Assembly (NCBI RefSeq): GCF_000364445.2
Contig: NZ_CP043538.1
Coordinates: 5,165,447 to 5,229,446 of the forward strand
DNA length: 64,000 bases
Source: Methylobacterium mesophilicum SR1.6/6
GTDB lineage: Bacteria > Pseudomonadota > Alphaproteobacteria > Rhizobiales > Beijerinckiaceae
Direction of reading: 5' to 3'
Below the pieces are notes generated by a model that saw nothing but the letters and a program-made list of their open reading frames with translations, ran no database searches and had not been told where the DNA came from. The translations under genes were made by a program, and so were the position numbers. Below are positions 17,671-25,536 of the stretch, in pieces; the stretch's first letter is position 1; the number at the start of each line of letters is the position of its first letter.

Positions 17671-20234
17671 GCGGCGACTCCCGCGAGGCCGGCGAGGTCC
17701 GAGGCCGTGTCCAGCGCGCGGACCGCGGCCGCGTCCTCCTGCTCGCAGGCCTGGCTCGCGAGCGCCCGCAGCGCCGCCATGTCGGCTCCGCGCAGGCGCG
17801 CCTTCACGCCCGGCAGGTCGCGCGGGGTCATCGACAGCTCGTGGACCCCGAGCCCCGCCAGCAGGCAGGCGCCGAACGGGTCGCCCGCGATGCCGCCGCA
17901 GACGCCCACGAAGCGCTTGTGGCGCGCGGCCCCCGCGCAGGTCATGTGGATCAGCCGCAGCACCGCCGGGTGCAGGGAATCGGCCTCCGGCGCCAGCTCC
18001 GTGTTCTGCCGGTCGATGGCGAGGGCGTACTGGGTGAGGTCGTTGGTGCCGATCGAGAAGAAGTCGCAATGGCGGGCCAGCGCGTCGGCCTGGATCGCGG
18101 CGGCCGGCACCTCGATCATGATGCCGAGCGGCACGTAGGGCGCGCCGATCGCCACGCGGATCCGCTCGGCGATGTCGCGCAGCCGCAGCACCTCCGGGAC
18201 CGAGGTGATCATCGGCATCATGATGGAGAGCGGGGCGTGCTGGCCCGTCGGCGCATCGGGACCGACATGGTCCTTCGCGGCCCGGTAGAGCGCGCGGAGC
18301 TGCGGCTCCAGCAGGTCCGGCCGGCGCAGCAGCAGGCGGGCGCCGCGCACGCCCAGGAAGGGGTTCTCCTCCTTGGGCAGCTGCAGGTGCGAGACCTGCT
18401 TGTCGCCGCCGATGTCGAGGGTGCGCACGATCAGCGGGCGGCCGTCGAGAGCCTTCAGCATGCCCGCGTAGGTCTCGTACTGGTCGTCCTCGGAGGGCGT
18501 GTCGCCGCGTTCGAGGAACAGGAACTCGGTGCGCATCAGGCCGACGCCCTCGGCGCCCTGGTCGAGGGCGAAGGGGACCTGTTCGGGATTGTTGACGTTG
18601 GCGCCGACCGCCACCGCGTGGCCGTCGCGGGTCCGGGCCGGCAGGGCGCGCTGGCGCGCCTCGTCCTCGGCCTGCCGGCGCTGCCGCGCGCGCCACGCCT
18701 CGGCCGCGGCGATGTCGGCCGCACTCGGGTCGAGGTAGAGGCGGCCGGTGCCGCCGTCGAGGATCGCCGGAGTTCCCTCGGCGAGCGCCAGCAGGCCAGG
18801 GCCGCCCGCCACCAGGGCGGGGATGCCCAGCGTCCGGGCGAGGATCGCCGTGTGGGAAGTCGGACCGCCCTGGGCGGTGGCGAGCCCGATCACCCGGGCC
18901 GGGTCGAGACCGGCTGTGTCGGAGGGCGCGAGATCGGACGCCACCAGGATGCAGGGCGCGTCGGGCAGCGCGTGGCCGCTGCGCAGCGCCGGGTCGATCT
19001 GCGCCAGGACCCGGCGGCCGACGTCGCGCAGGTCCGCGGCGCGGCCGGCGAGCACCGGGTTGCCCAAAGCTGCGAGCTGGCCGGCGAGGCGGTCCACGGC
19101 CGCGTGCCATGCGTAGGCGACGCCGTGGCCCTCCACCATGAGCTGGCAGGCGAGCGTGATCAGGTCCGTGTCGGCGATCAGCTCGGCCTGGGCTCGGAAG
19201 ATCCCGGCATCGGCCTTGCCGAGGCGCCGCTCGGTGTCGTCGGCCAGCGCCTTCAGCTGGTCGGCGGTCGCGCCGAGCGCGTGGTGCAGGCGGTCGGCGC
19301 CGGTGGTCAGGGGCTCGGGCGCGTCGGGGACCACGAGGTCGGCGCTGGCGAGCACGTGGATTGGCCCTATGCTGAGGCCGGGGCTCGCCCCGATGCCCGC
19401 CAGCGTGGTCGGCCGGTCCGCGGGGTTCCAGCCGGCGACGGGGCCTGCGGCCTTGGCGGCGGCCTCCGCGGCGCGCTGGGCCGCCGCTTTCTCGCCGGCG
19501 CTGAGCCCCGTGACCGCCGCGCAGATCCGGGCGAGCGCCCCGGCCTCGTCGTCGCCCTCGGCGGAGATCGTGACCGCCTCGCCGCAGCGCAGGCCGAGCT
19601 GGAGCAGGCCGATCAGGCTCTTGGCATCCGCGACCTGGGCGCCGTGCCGGACCTGGATCCGGGCCGCGCAGGTCTTGGCCACCTCCACCCAGTGCGCCGC
19701 CGGCCGGGCGTGCAGGCCGGACGGGTAGTCCACGGTCCAGTCGAAGCGCTGGCGCAGGTCCGTGACCGGTCCCGAGGCGGCGCCGGTGGCCGTGTCCTCC
19801 GACAGGGCGCCGACGATGTCGGCCTCCGCGGTCGTGGTGCGCAGGTGCTCCAGCCGGGCCTCGTCCTGGATCAGCCGCGTGAGGCGCCGCAGGACCGTGA
19901 TGTGGGTGTCGGACTGTGCCGCGATGGCGACCACGAGGTGGGCCACCTGCCCGTCGTGCCAGAGGACGCCGTCGGGCACCTGGAGGACGGCGAGGCCGCT
20001 GTGGCGGACGAGGTGGCGGTCGTCGACCATGCCGTGGGGGATGACGACCCCGTGGCCCAGGAAGGTGTTCGCCACCGCCTCCCGGCGCAGCATGCTGTCG
20101 CCGTAGGCGCCGTCGATGCAGCCCGAAGCCGTCAGGAGCTGCGCCGCCTCGCGGATCGCCGCCTCCTTGGTGGCCGGCGCGGCCGCGAGGCGCACCAGGA
20201 TCCGGGGCGCGGACAGGGGTGTCGGTGCGAGCAT
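17667..20234 (-). CDS. fruB: PTS multiphosphoryl transfer protein: EIIA-Fru, HPr, EI fusion
   Basis: 855 residues carrying the whole soluble phosphorelay. EIIA-Fru (1-145) has His67 in VIPHGM; HPr (about 165-250) has phospho-His175 in YPSGLHARPAA; enzyme I (about 275-850) has phospho-His461 in GGPTSHTAILA, and the PEP-binding barrel follows. Phosphate passes from PEP through EI, HPr and EIIA to FruA. A fused EI means the fructose system does not depend on a separate ptsI. First gene of the operon; a near-perfect LacI-type operator lies at 20292-20307, 57 bp upstream of the start. Confidence 0.95.
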   Translation of the reverse strand: MLAPTPLSAPRILVRLAAAPATKEAAIREAAQLLTASGCIDGAYGDSMLRREAVANTFLGHGVVIPHGMVDDRHLVRHSGLAVLQVPDGVLWHDGQVAHLVVAIAAQSDTHITVLRRLTRLIQDEARLEHLRTTTAEADIVGALSEDTATGAASGPVTDLRQRFDWTVDYPSGLHARPAAHWVEVAKTCAARIQVRHGAQVADAKSLIGLLQLGLRCGEAVTISAEGDDEAGALARICAAVTGLSAGEKAAAQRAAEAAAKAAGPVAGWNPADRPTTLAGIGASPGLSIGPIHVLASADLVVPDAPEPLTTGADRLHHALGATADQLKALADDTERRLGKADAGIFRAQAELIADTDLITLACQLMVEGHGVAYAWHAAVDRLAGQLAALGNPVLAGRAADLRDVGRRVLAQIDPALRSGHALPDAPCILVASDLAPSDTAGLDPARVIGLATAQGGPTSHTAILARTLGIPALVAGGPGLLALAEGTPAILDGGTGRLYLDPSAADIAAAEAWRARQRRQAEDEARQRALPARTRDGHAVAVGANVNNPEQVPFALDQGAEGVGLMRTEFLFLERGDTPSEDDQYETYAGMLKALDGRPLIVRTLDIGGDKQVSHLQLPKEENPFLGVRGARLLLRRPDLLEPQLRALYRAAKDHVGPDAPTGQHAPLSIMMPMITSVPEVLRLRDIAERIRVAIGAPYVPLGIMIEVPAAAIQADALARHCDFFSIGTNDLTQYALAIDRQNTELAPEADSLHPAVLRLIHMTCAGAARHKRFVGVCGGIAGDPFGACLLAGLGVHELSMTPRDLPGVKARLRGADMAALRALASQACEQEDAAAVRALDTASDLAGLAGVAA

Positions 20235-20291
20235 GGCGTGCGCTCCTCCCGTGGCGGCGACGATTGCGATGTCGCCTGTTCGTTACATTTA

Positions 20292-20307
20292 GTGAAAACG
20301 TTTTCAC
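20292..20307. promoter_or_regulatory. LacI-type operator upstream of fruB
   Basis: GTGAAAACGTTTTCAC is a perfect 16-bp palindrome with the central CG typical of LacI/Cra-family sites. It sits 57 bp before the fruB start, in the divergent region shared with the LacI-type regulator gene, and is the expected binding site for that regulator. Confidence 0.85.
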
Positions 20308-20392
20308 AACGTATGTCAAGGCGAGCCGCCCGGAAATGTGGCCTGGTGAGTTGCGGCCCGCCCGCACCCCTGGCAGTGAAGAGTTCGCGCAG

Positions 20393-20408
20393 CTGAAAAC
20401 GTTTCCTG
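20393..20408. promoter_or_regulatory. Second LacI-type operator, near the regulator start
   Basis: CTGAAAACGTTTCCTG shares the GAAAACGTTT core with the site at 20292 but is imperfect on its right side. It lies 13 bp before the regulator ATG and about 100 bp from the first operator, consistent with weaker binding for autoregulation or looping. Confidence 0.7.
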
Positions 20409-20420
20409 GGACTCGCGATC

Positions 20421-21404
20421 ATGAAGGTAGGGATCCGTGACGTGGCCCGGGCGGCGGGCGTCTCGACGGCGACCGTCTCGCGGGCGCTCGGTCGGGGGCC
20501 GATCAGCGAGGCGCTGCGCGCGCAGGTCGAGGCCGCGGTTCGCACCACGGGCTACCGGCCGAATCTCTCCGCCCGGCGCCTGCGCTCGCAGGCGGCCCAG
20601 ACGATCGGCCTGATCGTCGCTGACATCCGCAACCCCTTCTTCACCGCCGTGAGCCGCGCGGTGGAGGACGCCGCCTTCGCCGTGGAGATGCGGGTGATCC
20701 TCTGCAATACCGACGAGGACCCCGCCCGCGAGGCGATGTACCTGCGCCTGATGGAGGAGGAGCGGGTCACCGGCGTGATCTTCGCGCCGACCGTGGCGAC
20801 CACGCAGCGGCTCGGTGCGGAGCCCCTCGGCTTCCCCGTGGTGCTGATCGACCGGTCGGGGCCGCCGGGCCTGCATGACGGCGTGGTCCTCGACAACGCG
20901 GCCGCCGGCGCGGCTCTGGTCGACCACATGGCGGCCCAGGGCTTCGCGCGGATCGGCGGCCTGTTCGGCTCGACGAGTTCGACCGCGCAGGAGCGCCGGG
21001 CCGGCTACGAGGCGGCGATGCTCCGGCACGGGCTCGCCCCCCAGATCCGGACGGTGCCGCCGAACGCCGCCGCCGCGGAGGCGGAGGCTGCCCGCTGGCT
21101 GGCGGATTCCGACAGGCCGGAGGCGCTCATCGTGTCGAACGGCCTGATCCTGATGGGTGCTGTGCGGGCGTCGCGGACCCTGAACCTGAGCCTTCCGGGC
21201 GACCTCGCGCTGGCGGGCTTCGACAACGAGCCCTGGACCGAGCTGGTCGAGCCCGGCCTCACCGTGATCGAGCAGCCCGTCTCGGAGATCGGGGCCCAGG
21301 CGATGCGGCTCCTGTTCGAGCGCATCGACACGCCGGATCAGCCCATCCGCAAGGTCGTCCTCACCGGGCGCCTCGTGGCGCGGGGCTCGACGCGGCGTCG
21401 CTGA
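20421..21404 (+). CDS. LacI-family regulator of the fructose operon
   Basis: 327 residues. The N-terminal HTH and hinge (1-60: IRDVARAAGVSTATVSRALG, then the GYRPN hinge helix and ARRLRS) are followed by a periplasmic-binding-protein-like effector domain. It is divergent from fruB, and two LacI-type operators lie in the 186-bp gap, so it most likely represses fruBKA-oprB and is released by fructose 1-phosphate or fructose 1,6-bisphosphate, as for FruR/Cra proteins. The effector is inferred. Confidence 0.92.
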   Translation: MKVGIRDVARAAGVSTATVSRALGRGPISEALRAQVEAAVRTTGYRPNLSARRLRSQAAQTIGLIVADIRNPFFTAVSRAVEDAAFAVEMRVILCNTDEDPAREAMYLRLMEEERVTGVIFAPTVATTQRLGAEPLGFPVVLIDRSGPPGLHDGVVLDNAAAGAALVDHMAAQGFARIGGLFGSTSSTAQERRAGYEAAMLRHGLAPQIRTVPPNAAAAEAEAARWLADSDRPEALIVSNGLILMGAVRASRTLNLSLPGDLALAGFDNEPWTELVEPGLTVIEQPVSEIGAQAMRLLFERIDTPDQPIRKVVLTGRLVARGSTRRR

Positions 21405-21687
21405 AGGTCTGCACCGAGGGCCCGCGCGACGTCCATCGCGAGGTGCGAGGGCGCCGCGCGCGCCGCTGCCCACTCCTCAGCCATCAGGGGCGCGAGCGCG
21501 GATGCGCGGCCCGGCAGGCCTCCGCCGTCAGCCCACGCGCGATCACCGCCCGCGGCTGCGCGACGTGCGAAAAGCGCGCGCTGTGTGCGAAAAGTTGCAT
21601 CCCTGCGGCGAGCTGGACTGTAGCATCGCGACGGCTGAAATTGTCGGAAACACTTTGTTACGCCAGCCTCGCATCAAGTTGACCAGA

Positions 21688-21861
21688 ATGATCAACAGAG
21701 CGTCGGACAATCCTTTCAAGATACCGCTGCGCAAAGCGCAGATGTGGTATGATCGGCTCACGCCGTCGGAGGCCTTTTCCTTTAGGACGGGCTTCCTGTT
21801 GATCTGGACCATGATTTTCAGCATGGCCGCCTACGGCGTGGCTGACCTGGTCGCGCCGTGA
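21688..21861 (+). CDS. Small membrane protein, partner of the 81-residue protein (copy 2)
   Basis: 57 residues from the ATG at 21688. It has a basic N-terminus, then MWYDRLTPSEAFSFRTGFLL leading into one transmembrane helix (about 33-55). It resembles the product of 9070-9249 around the WY-x-x-L-x-PS-x-A motif. Earlier in-frame ATG codons give an Arg-rich extension that looks non-coding. It precedes the 81-residue paralogue by 86 bp. Confidence 0.55.
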   Translation: MINRASDNPFKIPLRKAQMWYDRLTPSEAFSFRTGFLLIWTMIFSMAAYGVADLVAP

Positions 21862-21947
21862 TGCTGCGGCGCGACAACCGCCTCGCTTGCTAAGCTTGAC
21901 CATATCGGGCTACCTAAGCAGACCGAATTGGCAGGCCGGCACCCCCC

Positions 21948-22193
21948 ATGCTGTATATCCTGACCGCGGCCCTCGGCGTCGTTGTCGCTCGACGATTTCA
22001 CTGGATCGGCATCTTCGCCGTCAGCACGATCCTCGCTGTCGCCATCGGCGTCGAAGGCGCGATCCATGATCGGACGCTCCTGAAGGTTCTGCGCCGAGAC
22101 TGGGAGGTCATGATCACCCTGCAGGCTTCCTACGCCGCCCATCTGCTCTGGGATGCCTATGGTCGGCATCTGATGGCCCGCATCGGCCGATAG
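21948..22193 (+). CDS. 81-residue membrane protein, paralogue of 8694-8939
   Basis: 81 residues with hydrophobic segments at about 2-15, 20-36 and a weaker one near 58-72. About half the residues match the product of 8694-8939 at the same positions, including GVEGA and LKVLRR. Same gene order as the first copy: small WY/PS protein, then this protein. Function unknown. The conserved charged LKVLRR between membrane segments suggests a cytoplasmic loop. Confidence 0.7.
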   Translation: MLYILTAALGVVVARRFHWIGIFAVSTILAVAIGVEGAIHDRTLLKVLRRDWEVMITLQASYAAHLLWDAYGRHLMARIGR

Positions 22194-22400
22194 GGCGGCC
22201 CGAACCCGGCGATGGCTCACGATTCGCCGCGTGCGGGCCTGGAGGCCGCCGCCGATGCGTTTCGGCGATGAAGGCACTGCCCCGATTATGACGGGCGGCT
22301 GACCGCTGTCCCGGCCGCGTCGGCGGATCCGCGCCGGTGCGGCAGGGGCGATGCGAGAGGGCCGGGTGCCCGGACGGCGCACCCGGTCGGCCTCAGGCGC

Positions 22401-22619
22401 TCACCGGTAGACCGTGCACCGGTTGACGTCGCCAATCGGCAGGAGCTCGCAGTTGGTGACCGGCGGAATGACGCCGTCATCCGTCAGGATCGCGTCTGCC
22501 GCCTCGCTGGTCGGAGGCGAGGTCAGCATGACGGTGCCGAACGCCGTCGCGGCGACCGCGAAGGCCAGCGCGAACAGCAGAAGATTGCGCCGGAGCGCGG
22601 GAGGCAGGGCAGCGGACAT
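22401..22619 (-). CDS. Small membrane-anchored or exported protein
   Basis: 72 residues with an N-terminal hydrophobic segment (about 11-33) that could be a signal anchor, then a short polar tail with two cysteines (NCELLPIGDVNRCTVYR). No family recognised. The ATG is preceded by an AGGA-type site on the minus strand. Monocistronic by position. Confidence 0.5.
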   Translation of the reverse strand: MSAALPPALRRNLLLFALAFAVAATAFGTVMLTSPPTSEAADAILTDDGVIPPVTNCELLPIGDVNRCTVYR

Positions 22620-22710
22620 GAGCGTCCTCCTGAGCGACGCAGAGGCTGCGCCGAGGAGAAGGCTAGGCGCTCCGCCGGGCGGACGCGTCCCCCGAACGAA
22701 TGACGACGGA

Positions 22711-22896
22711 TCAGGACGCCAGCGCGAAGTCTGCCCCTGCGAAACCGAGGCCAGCCACGAACAGGCTTCCGCCCATCGCCTCGAGGATCGCCTTGTGGCG
22801 GGGGAATCTGTCGGAGCTGGCGGCCAGGCCGACGCCGGCCACGAAACAGAACAGGCCCAGGGACAACATGCTGGCCTCGGTATCGATCAGCGACAC
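22711..22896 (-). CDS. Small two-span membrane protein
   Basis: 61 residues with two hydrophobic segments (about 10-28 and 40-58) separated by a short charged loop (SDRFPRHKAI). The segments share a Gly-rich GLF/AGLGFAGA pattern. Family not recognised. It lies 92 bp upstream of the gene ending at 22619, with which it may be co-transcribed. Confidence 0.5.
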   Translation of the reverse strand: MSLIDTEASMLSLGLFCFVAGVGLAASSDRFPRHKAILEAMGGSLFVAGLGFAGADFALAS

Positions 22897-22901
22897 AGAG
22901 C

Positions 22902-23132
22902 CTACGGCTGCGCGACCGCGCGGTTCCCGTGCATCGGGGCTGTCGACAGATTCATCGCGCTCTGCGCGAGCGCGGCTCGAGCCTTCCGCGCCACAACATC
23001 GTCGATCCGGTCGACTCGATTGTTGGCTGATCGATGACGAGGACCGCGAGGTCGTCGCGAATGAGGGATTTCGCGGATCATTTGGCGGAGGGAGCGTCCG
23101 CCCATGGATCCAGTTTCAGCGTTGTTCTTCAT
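22902..23132 (-). CDS. Hypothetical protein
   Basis: 76 residues from the ATG at 23132, chosen because AGGAG stands eight bases before it. Basic, with no membrane segment. No family recognised, and the composition is compatible with a spurious frame. The candidate attachment-site sequence at 23083-23096 lies inside it, so if that site is real this frame may be a junction product. Confidence 0.35.
   Translation of the reverse strand: MKNNAETGSMGGRSLRQMIREIPHSRRPRGPRHRSANNRVDRIDDVVARKARAALAQSAMNLSTAPMHGNRAVAQP
23083..23096. other. Candidate island attachment site (14-bp copy of tRNA-Ser 3' end)
   Basis: TGGCGGAGGGAGCG is identical and in the same orientation to 41263-41276, the last 14 bases of the tRNA-Ser gene (CCA end, discriminator, acceptor strand and start of the T stem). 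The integrase gene abuts that tRNA. An 18.2-kb segment of phage-like genes lies between the two copies. The match is short, so this is a candidate only. Confidence 0.45.
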
Positions 23133-23285
23133 GCACTTAGCTCCTGGCTCCTGGTGTCTACCCACGTCCTGATCCACATCCTGAGCGCGGATCTTAGCGA
23201 GCGCCGGCAGATGACGGCGGACATGATTTGGCAAAGCTCACGATTTATTGATCAGCTTGCCGGCGGCCTTAGCCCCTGCTGGCCG

Positions 23286-23673
23286 TCCACGCCCGTCTGA
23301 CGGATCTTCATCCGGTGGTAACGGGCGGGCGTGGATGCATGAATTTTGCATTCAGTCGAACGCCGACCTCCTCTCGGCCACCACGCCCGCCCGCGGACGT
23401 CTTCCCCCGTGCGTCTCAACTGGGCGGGCGTGGATGCTGAGAACCGGCTCAGCGAAACGGACACCATGTCCGTTTTCAAAAGCGACACGGTGTCGTGTTT
23501 GACCTCCCCGGATCTGGGGAGCGCAAAACGGAAATCATTTCCGTTTTCCAAAAGCGAAACCGTTTCGCATTTGGCCAACCGAGCGTAGGCTATTGAAGTC
23601 GGATCGTCCTCCGACCTTCCACGCCCGCTACGCGACCTCCTTTGCCCAAAGGCCGAGCGGGCGGGCGTGGATG
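23286..23673. repeat. Hairpin repeat cluster 2
   Basis: Three further copies of the TCCACGCCCGC / GCGGGCGTGGA inverted repeat. Arms are at 23286-23296/23325-23335, 23381-23392/23422-23433 and 23618-23628/23661-23671. Right arms are followed by TGC, as at 144-506. The 45-bp block before the middle copy (GCCGACCTCCTCTCGGCC and on) matches that before the 457-505 copy in cluster 1. The 583 bases from 23133 to 23716 contain no gene, only these hairpins and the module at 23457-23568. Confidence 0.8.
23457..23568. repeat. Duplicated double-hairpin module with compensatory changes
   Basis: Two units, each of two small hairpins. Unit 1: ACGGACA-CCA-TGTCCGT (23457-23473) then CGACAC-G-GTGTCG (23483-23495). 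Unit 2: ACGGAAA-TCA-TTTCCGT (23528-23544) then GCGAAAC-C-GTTTCGC (23554-23568). A separate CTCCCC/GGGGAG hairpin (23504-23521) lies between them. C-to-A changes in the left arms are matched by G-to-T changes in the right arms. TTTTC or similar T-rich stretches follow the first hairpin of each unit. Function unknown. Confidence 0.75.
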
Positions 23674-23716
23674 CTCAAACCGGGAAATGCCGGGTTTGCC
23701 GGCAATAACCTGATCG

Positions 23717-23926
23717 TCACTCAGGTTTTGCCCGCATGGCCAGAGCATCTGCCAGCCGCACCCGCTCCCGGGACCGCGCGAAGGCTTCATCACCATCGCG
23801 GTGCAGCCGTTCTGACCGGGCCAAATCGAACCGGGCGAGCCGGATCATCCGGATGGCGAGGAAGGCGTAGATCAGGCTCCGGACGCGGCAGACAGGGCCG
23901 GCCTCGGTGAAGCGCAACGCCTTCAT
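23717..23926 (-). CDS. Hypothetical basic protein
   Basis: 69 residues, Arg-rich, with a hydrophobic patch near residues 17-30 (SLIYAFLAIRMI). The ATG overlaps the stop of the 251-residue gene upstream as ATGA, which supports both. Third gene of a coupled operon reading left from 25010. No family recognised. Confidence 0.5.
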   Translation of the reverse strand: MKALRFTEAGPVCRVRSLIYAFLAIRMIRLARFDLARSERLHRDGDEAFARSRERVRLADALAMRAKPE

Positions 23927-24678
23927 GCGGAATGCCCCATCTCGCGCAGGTTGAGTGAGACGCCCGAGACGTTGGCGGCGCTCAACAGCAGGGGCAGGTA
24001 GTGCTCCGGGATGTTCTCGCGATACATCGCCTCGAACATGCCGACGTGCACAGCTAGGCCCTCAGAAGTGGTAGCTGTGAGAAGCCGCATTCGGTCGCGA
24101 GCGGCTCGCCAAGCCGTCTCCGCTTCCCTCTCGGCAGCGCCCAGTTCAACAATCCTATATCGGGCATGAGCCTCCTCGACGCGCCTGTCATGGGCATCTG
24201 CCAAGGGCAGGAGCTGCCGCCAGCGGCGGAGCAGATGCGGCGTGCGGCCCGCAGGGCCCAAGCGCCCAACAGCACGTTCAATGACGACGCGTAGACCTCG
24301 GCCGCTCCAAGCCAGATCGGGATTGCGCCAAGAGCCATCAGGCGCGGACTGTGGTCGCACTCGCGGGTACGGCGGATCCCCCGGCATGCCGAACCACCAG
24401 TGACGGAAAAGTCGCTTCTCCTCTGCGTTCAGCACGAGCGCGAGCGGCACGAGGCCGTGATCACGCCGAGCAGCTCGGCCAGCGGCTGTTCTGGCTTCAC
24501 AGGCAGCCTTGAACGCCGCGTCGAGGCGATCCGCCTCCACCCCGGCGGCGATCAGATCCGCATCGGGATGCGACTGCTGTGCAGCAGTCGTGGGAAGGGC
24601 GAACGCCCCGGTTCCAGCAGTTGCTGATGCGAGAGCGAGACCGCGCAGAAAGCCGCAGCGATTGGCGGGAGCGCTCAT
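23923..24678 (-). CDS. Exported protein of unknown function
   Basis: 251 residues from the ATG at 24678, which overlaps the upstream stop (ATGA) and has GGAGG before it; an ATG two codons earlier is less likely. The N-terminus looks like a signal peptide (FLRGLALASATAGTGAFALP), with an Arg nearby but no clean twin-arginine motif. The rest is helical and Arg/Ala/Glu rich with HWWFGMPGDPP and GRGLRVVIERAVG segments. I do not recognise the family. It lies in a three-gene operon of unknowns at the island edge. Confidence 0.6.
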   Translation of the reverse strand: MSAPANRCGFLRGLALASATAGTGAFALPTTAAQQSHPDADLIAAGVEADRLDAAFKAACEARTAAGRAARRDHGLVPLALVLNAEEKRLFRHWWFGMPGDPPYPRVRPQSAPDGSWRNPDLAWSGRGLRVVIERAVGRLGPAGRTPHLLRRWRQLLPLADAHDRRVEEAHARYRIVELGAAEREAETAWRAARDRMRLLTATTSEGLAVHVGMFEAMYRENIPEHYLPLLLSAANVSGVSLNLREMGHSA

Positions 24679-25010
24679 AAGCACCTCCCGTAGCCAGGGA
24701 AGCCCTGCTCGGCGATCGCGTCGTAGTCGGCAATGCCGTTGTCGTCGGTATTGCCCTCGGCGTCGTGGCCGTCTTCCAGATCCGTGTCACCGTCGAGGGC
24801 ATCTAATAAGGCGAGGTCCGCCTCGATGCGGTCTGCGATCCGGCGGCGCAGCTCGCGGATGCGCTGGCGGTCAGGGTCTGCAGCCTGCATGGCCGCGAGG
24901 GCGATGGTGACGGGGCCCGGCTGGCGGCCGAGCCCTGTGCCTAATAAGGGCTGCGGGCTGCCGGACAGGCGTAATAAGGGCGTGCGTGTGCTATAGGCGT
25001 GAGTAGCCAT
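24675..25010 (-). CDS. Hypothetical protein with three tandem TTA-TTA leucine codons
   Basis: 111 residues from the ATG at 25010. The middle is a charged helix (about 47-80) and the C-terminus is Asp/Glu rich. It contains three Leu-Leu pairs, all written TTA TTA (in TPLLRL, PQPLLGT and LALLDAL), each preceded by CCC or GCC. TTA is the rarest leucine codon in such GC-rich genomes; neighbouring leucines use CTC/CTG. First gene of the operon continuing through 23717. Confidence 0.6.
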   Translation of the reverse strand: MATHAYSTRTPLLRLSGSPQPLLGTGLGRQPGPVTIALAAMQAADPDRQRIRELRRRIADRIEADLALLDALDGDTDLEDGHDAEGNTDDNGIADYDAIAEQGFPGYGRCL

Positions 25011-25099
25011 TTCGATCCTCACTCGATCGTGGTGGTCAGGGCCGTTTCGGTGTGTCCAGCACCGTTGCGGCCCGCCTTTCTTGCGCGTATAAAGTTGCT

Positions 25100-25300
25100 A
25101 TGTCAACAGATGTTGCGCGCAAAAAGTCGAAGATGGGGCGCCCCTCGGTTGACAGCGAGGAGGTTCGGTCGCGCATGCAACGGCCGCTGCTCGACGCGGT
25201 AGACGCGTGGTCCGATCAACAGCCAGACAAGCCGCCGCGGGCCGAAGCAGTCCGCCAGATCCTCGCCGAACACCTGAAGGCGAAGGGCTATCTCAAATGA
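25100..25300 (+). CDS. Ribbon-helix-helix-like DNA-binding protein
   Basis: 66 residues from the ATG at 25100. A basic N-terminus (ARKKSKMGRPSVD) is followed by a stretch that fits a ribbon-helix-helix fold (VRSRMQRPLLDAVDAWSDQQ, then PRAEAVRQILAEHL). Such proteins are often antitoxins or repressors. The stop overlaps the next gene by ATGA, so the two are probably an operon. Confidence 0.6.
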   Translation: MSTDVARKKSKMGRPSVDSEEVRSRMQRPLLDAVDAWSDQQPDKPPRAEAVRQILAEHLKAKGYLK

Positions 25301-25497
25301 GCGATCCCGAACCCGACGCCGATTTCCGCGAGCGGCTGCTGCGAGAAGTTCCTGACGGCGATCGGGACCTCGTGTTGGGAGCGTCGGGGAAGCAGCTCGA
25401 CGCGTTGGGTCGCAAATACGACGTGTACCGGACCGGTGTGCCCCTAGATGGGTTCGATGGCTTCGAGGATGGCGGCACCGAAGATGACGACGCCTAA
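25297..25497 (+). CDS. Small acidic protein, SDPEPD family copy 1
   Basis: 66 residues, acidic, starting MSDPEPDADFRERLLR and containing GRKYDVYRTGVPLDG. It overlaps the upstream RHH gene (ATGA). It is clearly homologous to the next gene (25537-25719), with the same N-terminal motif and the same RKY-x(4)-TGVPL segment. No known family. It could be the partner of the RHH protein, for instance a toxin, but nothing in the sequence proves that. Confidence 0.6.
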   Translation: MSDPEPDADFRERLLREVPDGDRDLVLGASGKQLDALGRKYDVYRTGVPLDGFDGFEDGGTEDDDA

Positions 25498-25536
25498 CCC
25501 ACTCACCGAGCGTCTGAAGTTGAAGGGCTATCGGAA

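Noticed and set aside
23474..23480. Rho-independent terminator after the first small hairpin
   Set aside because: The stem is only 7 bp, the T run is four bases, and no gene ends nearby; the duplicated-module reading fits better.
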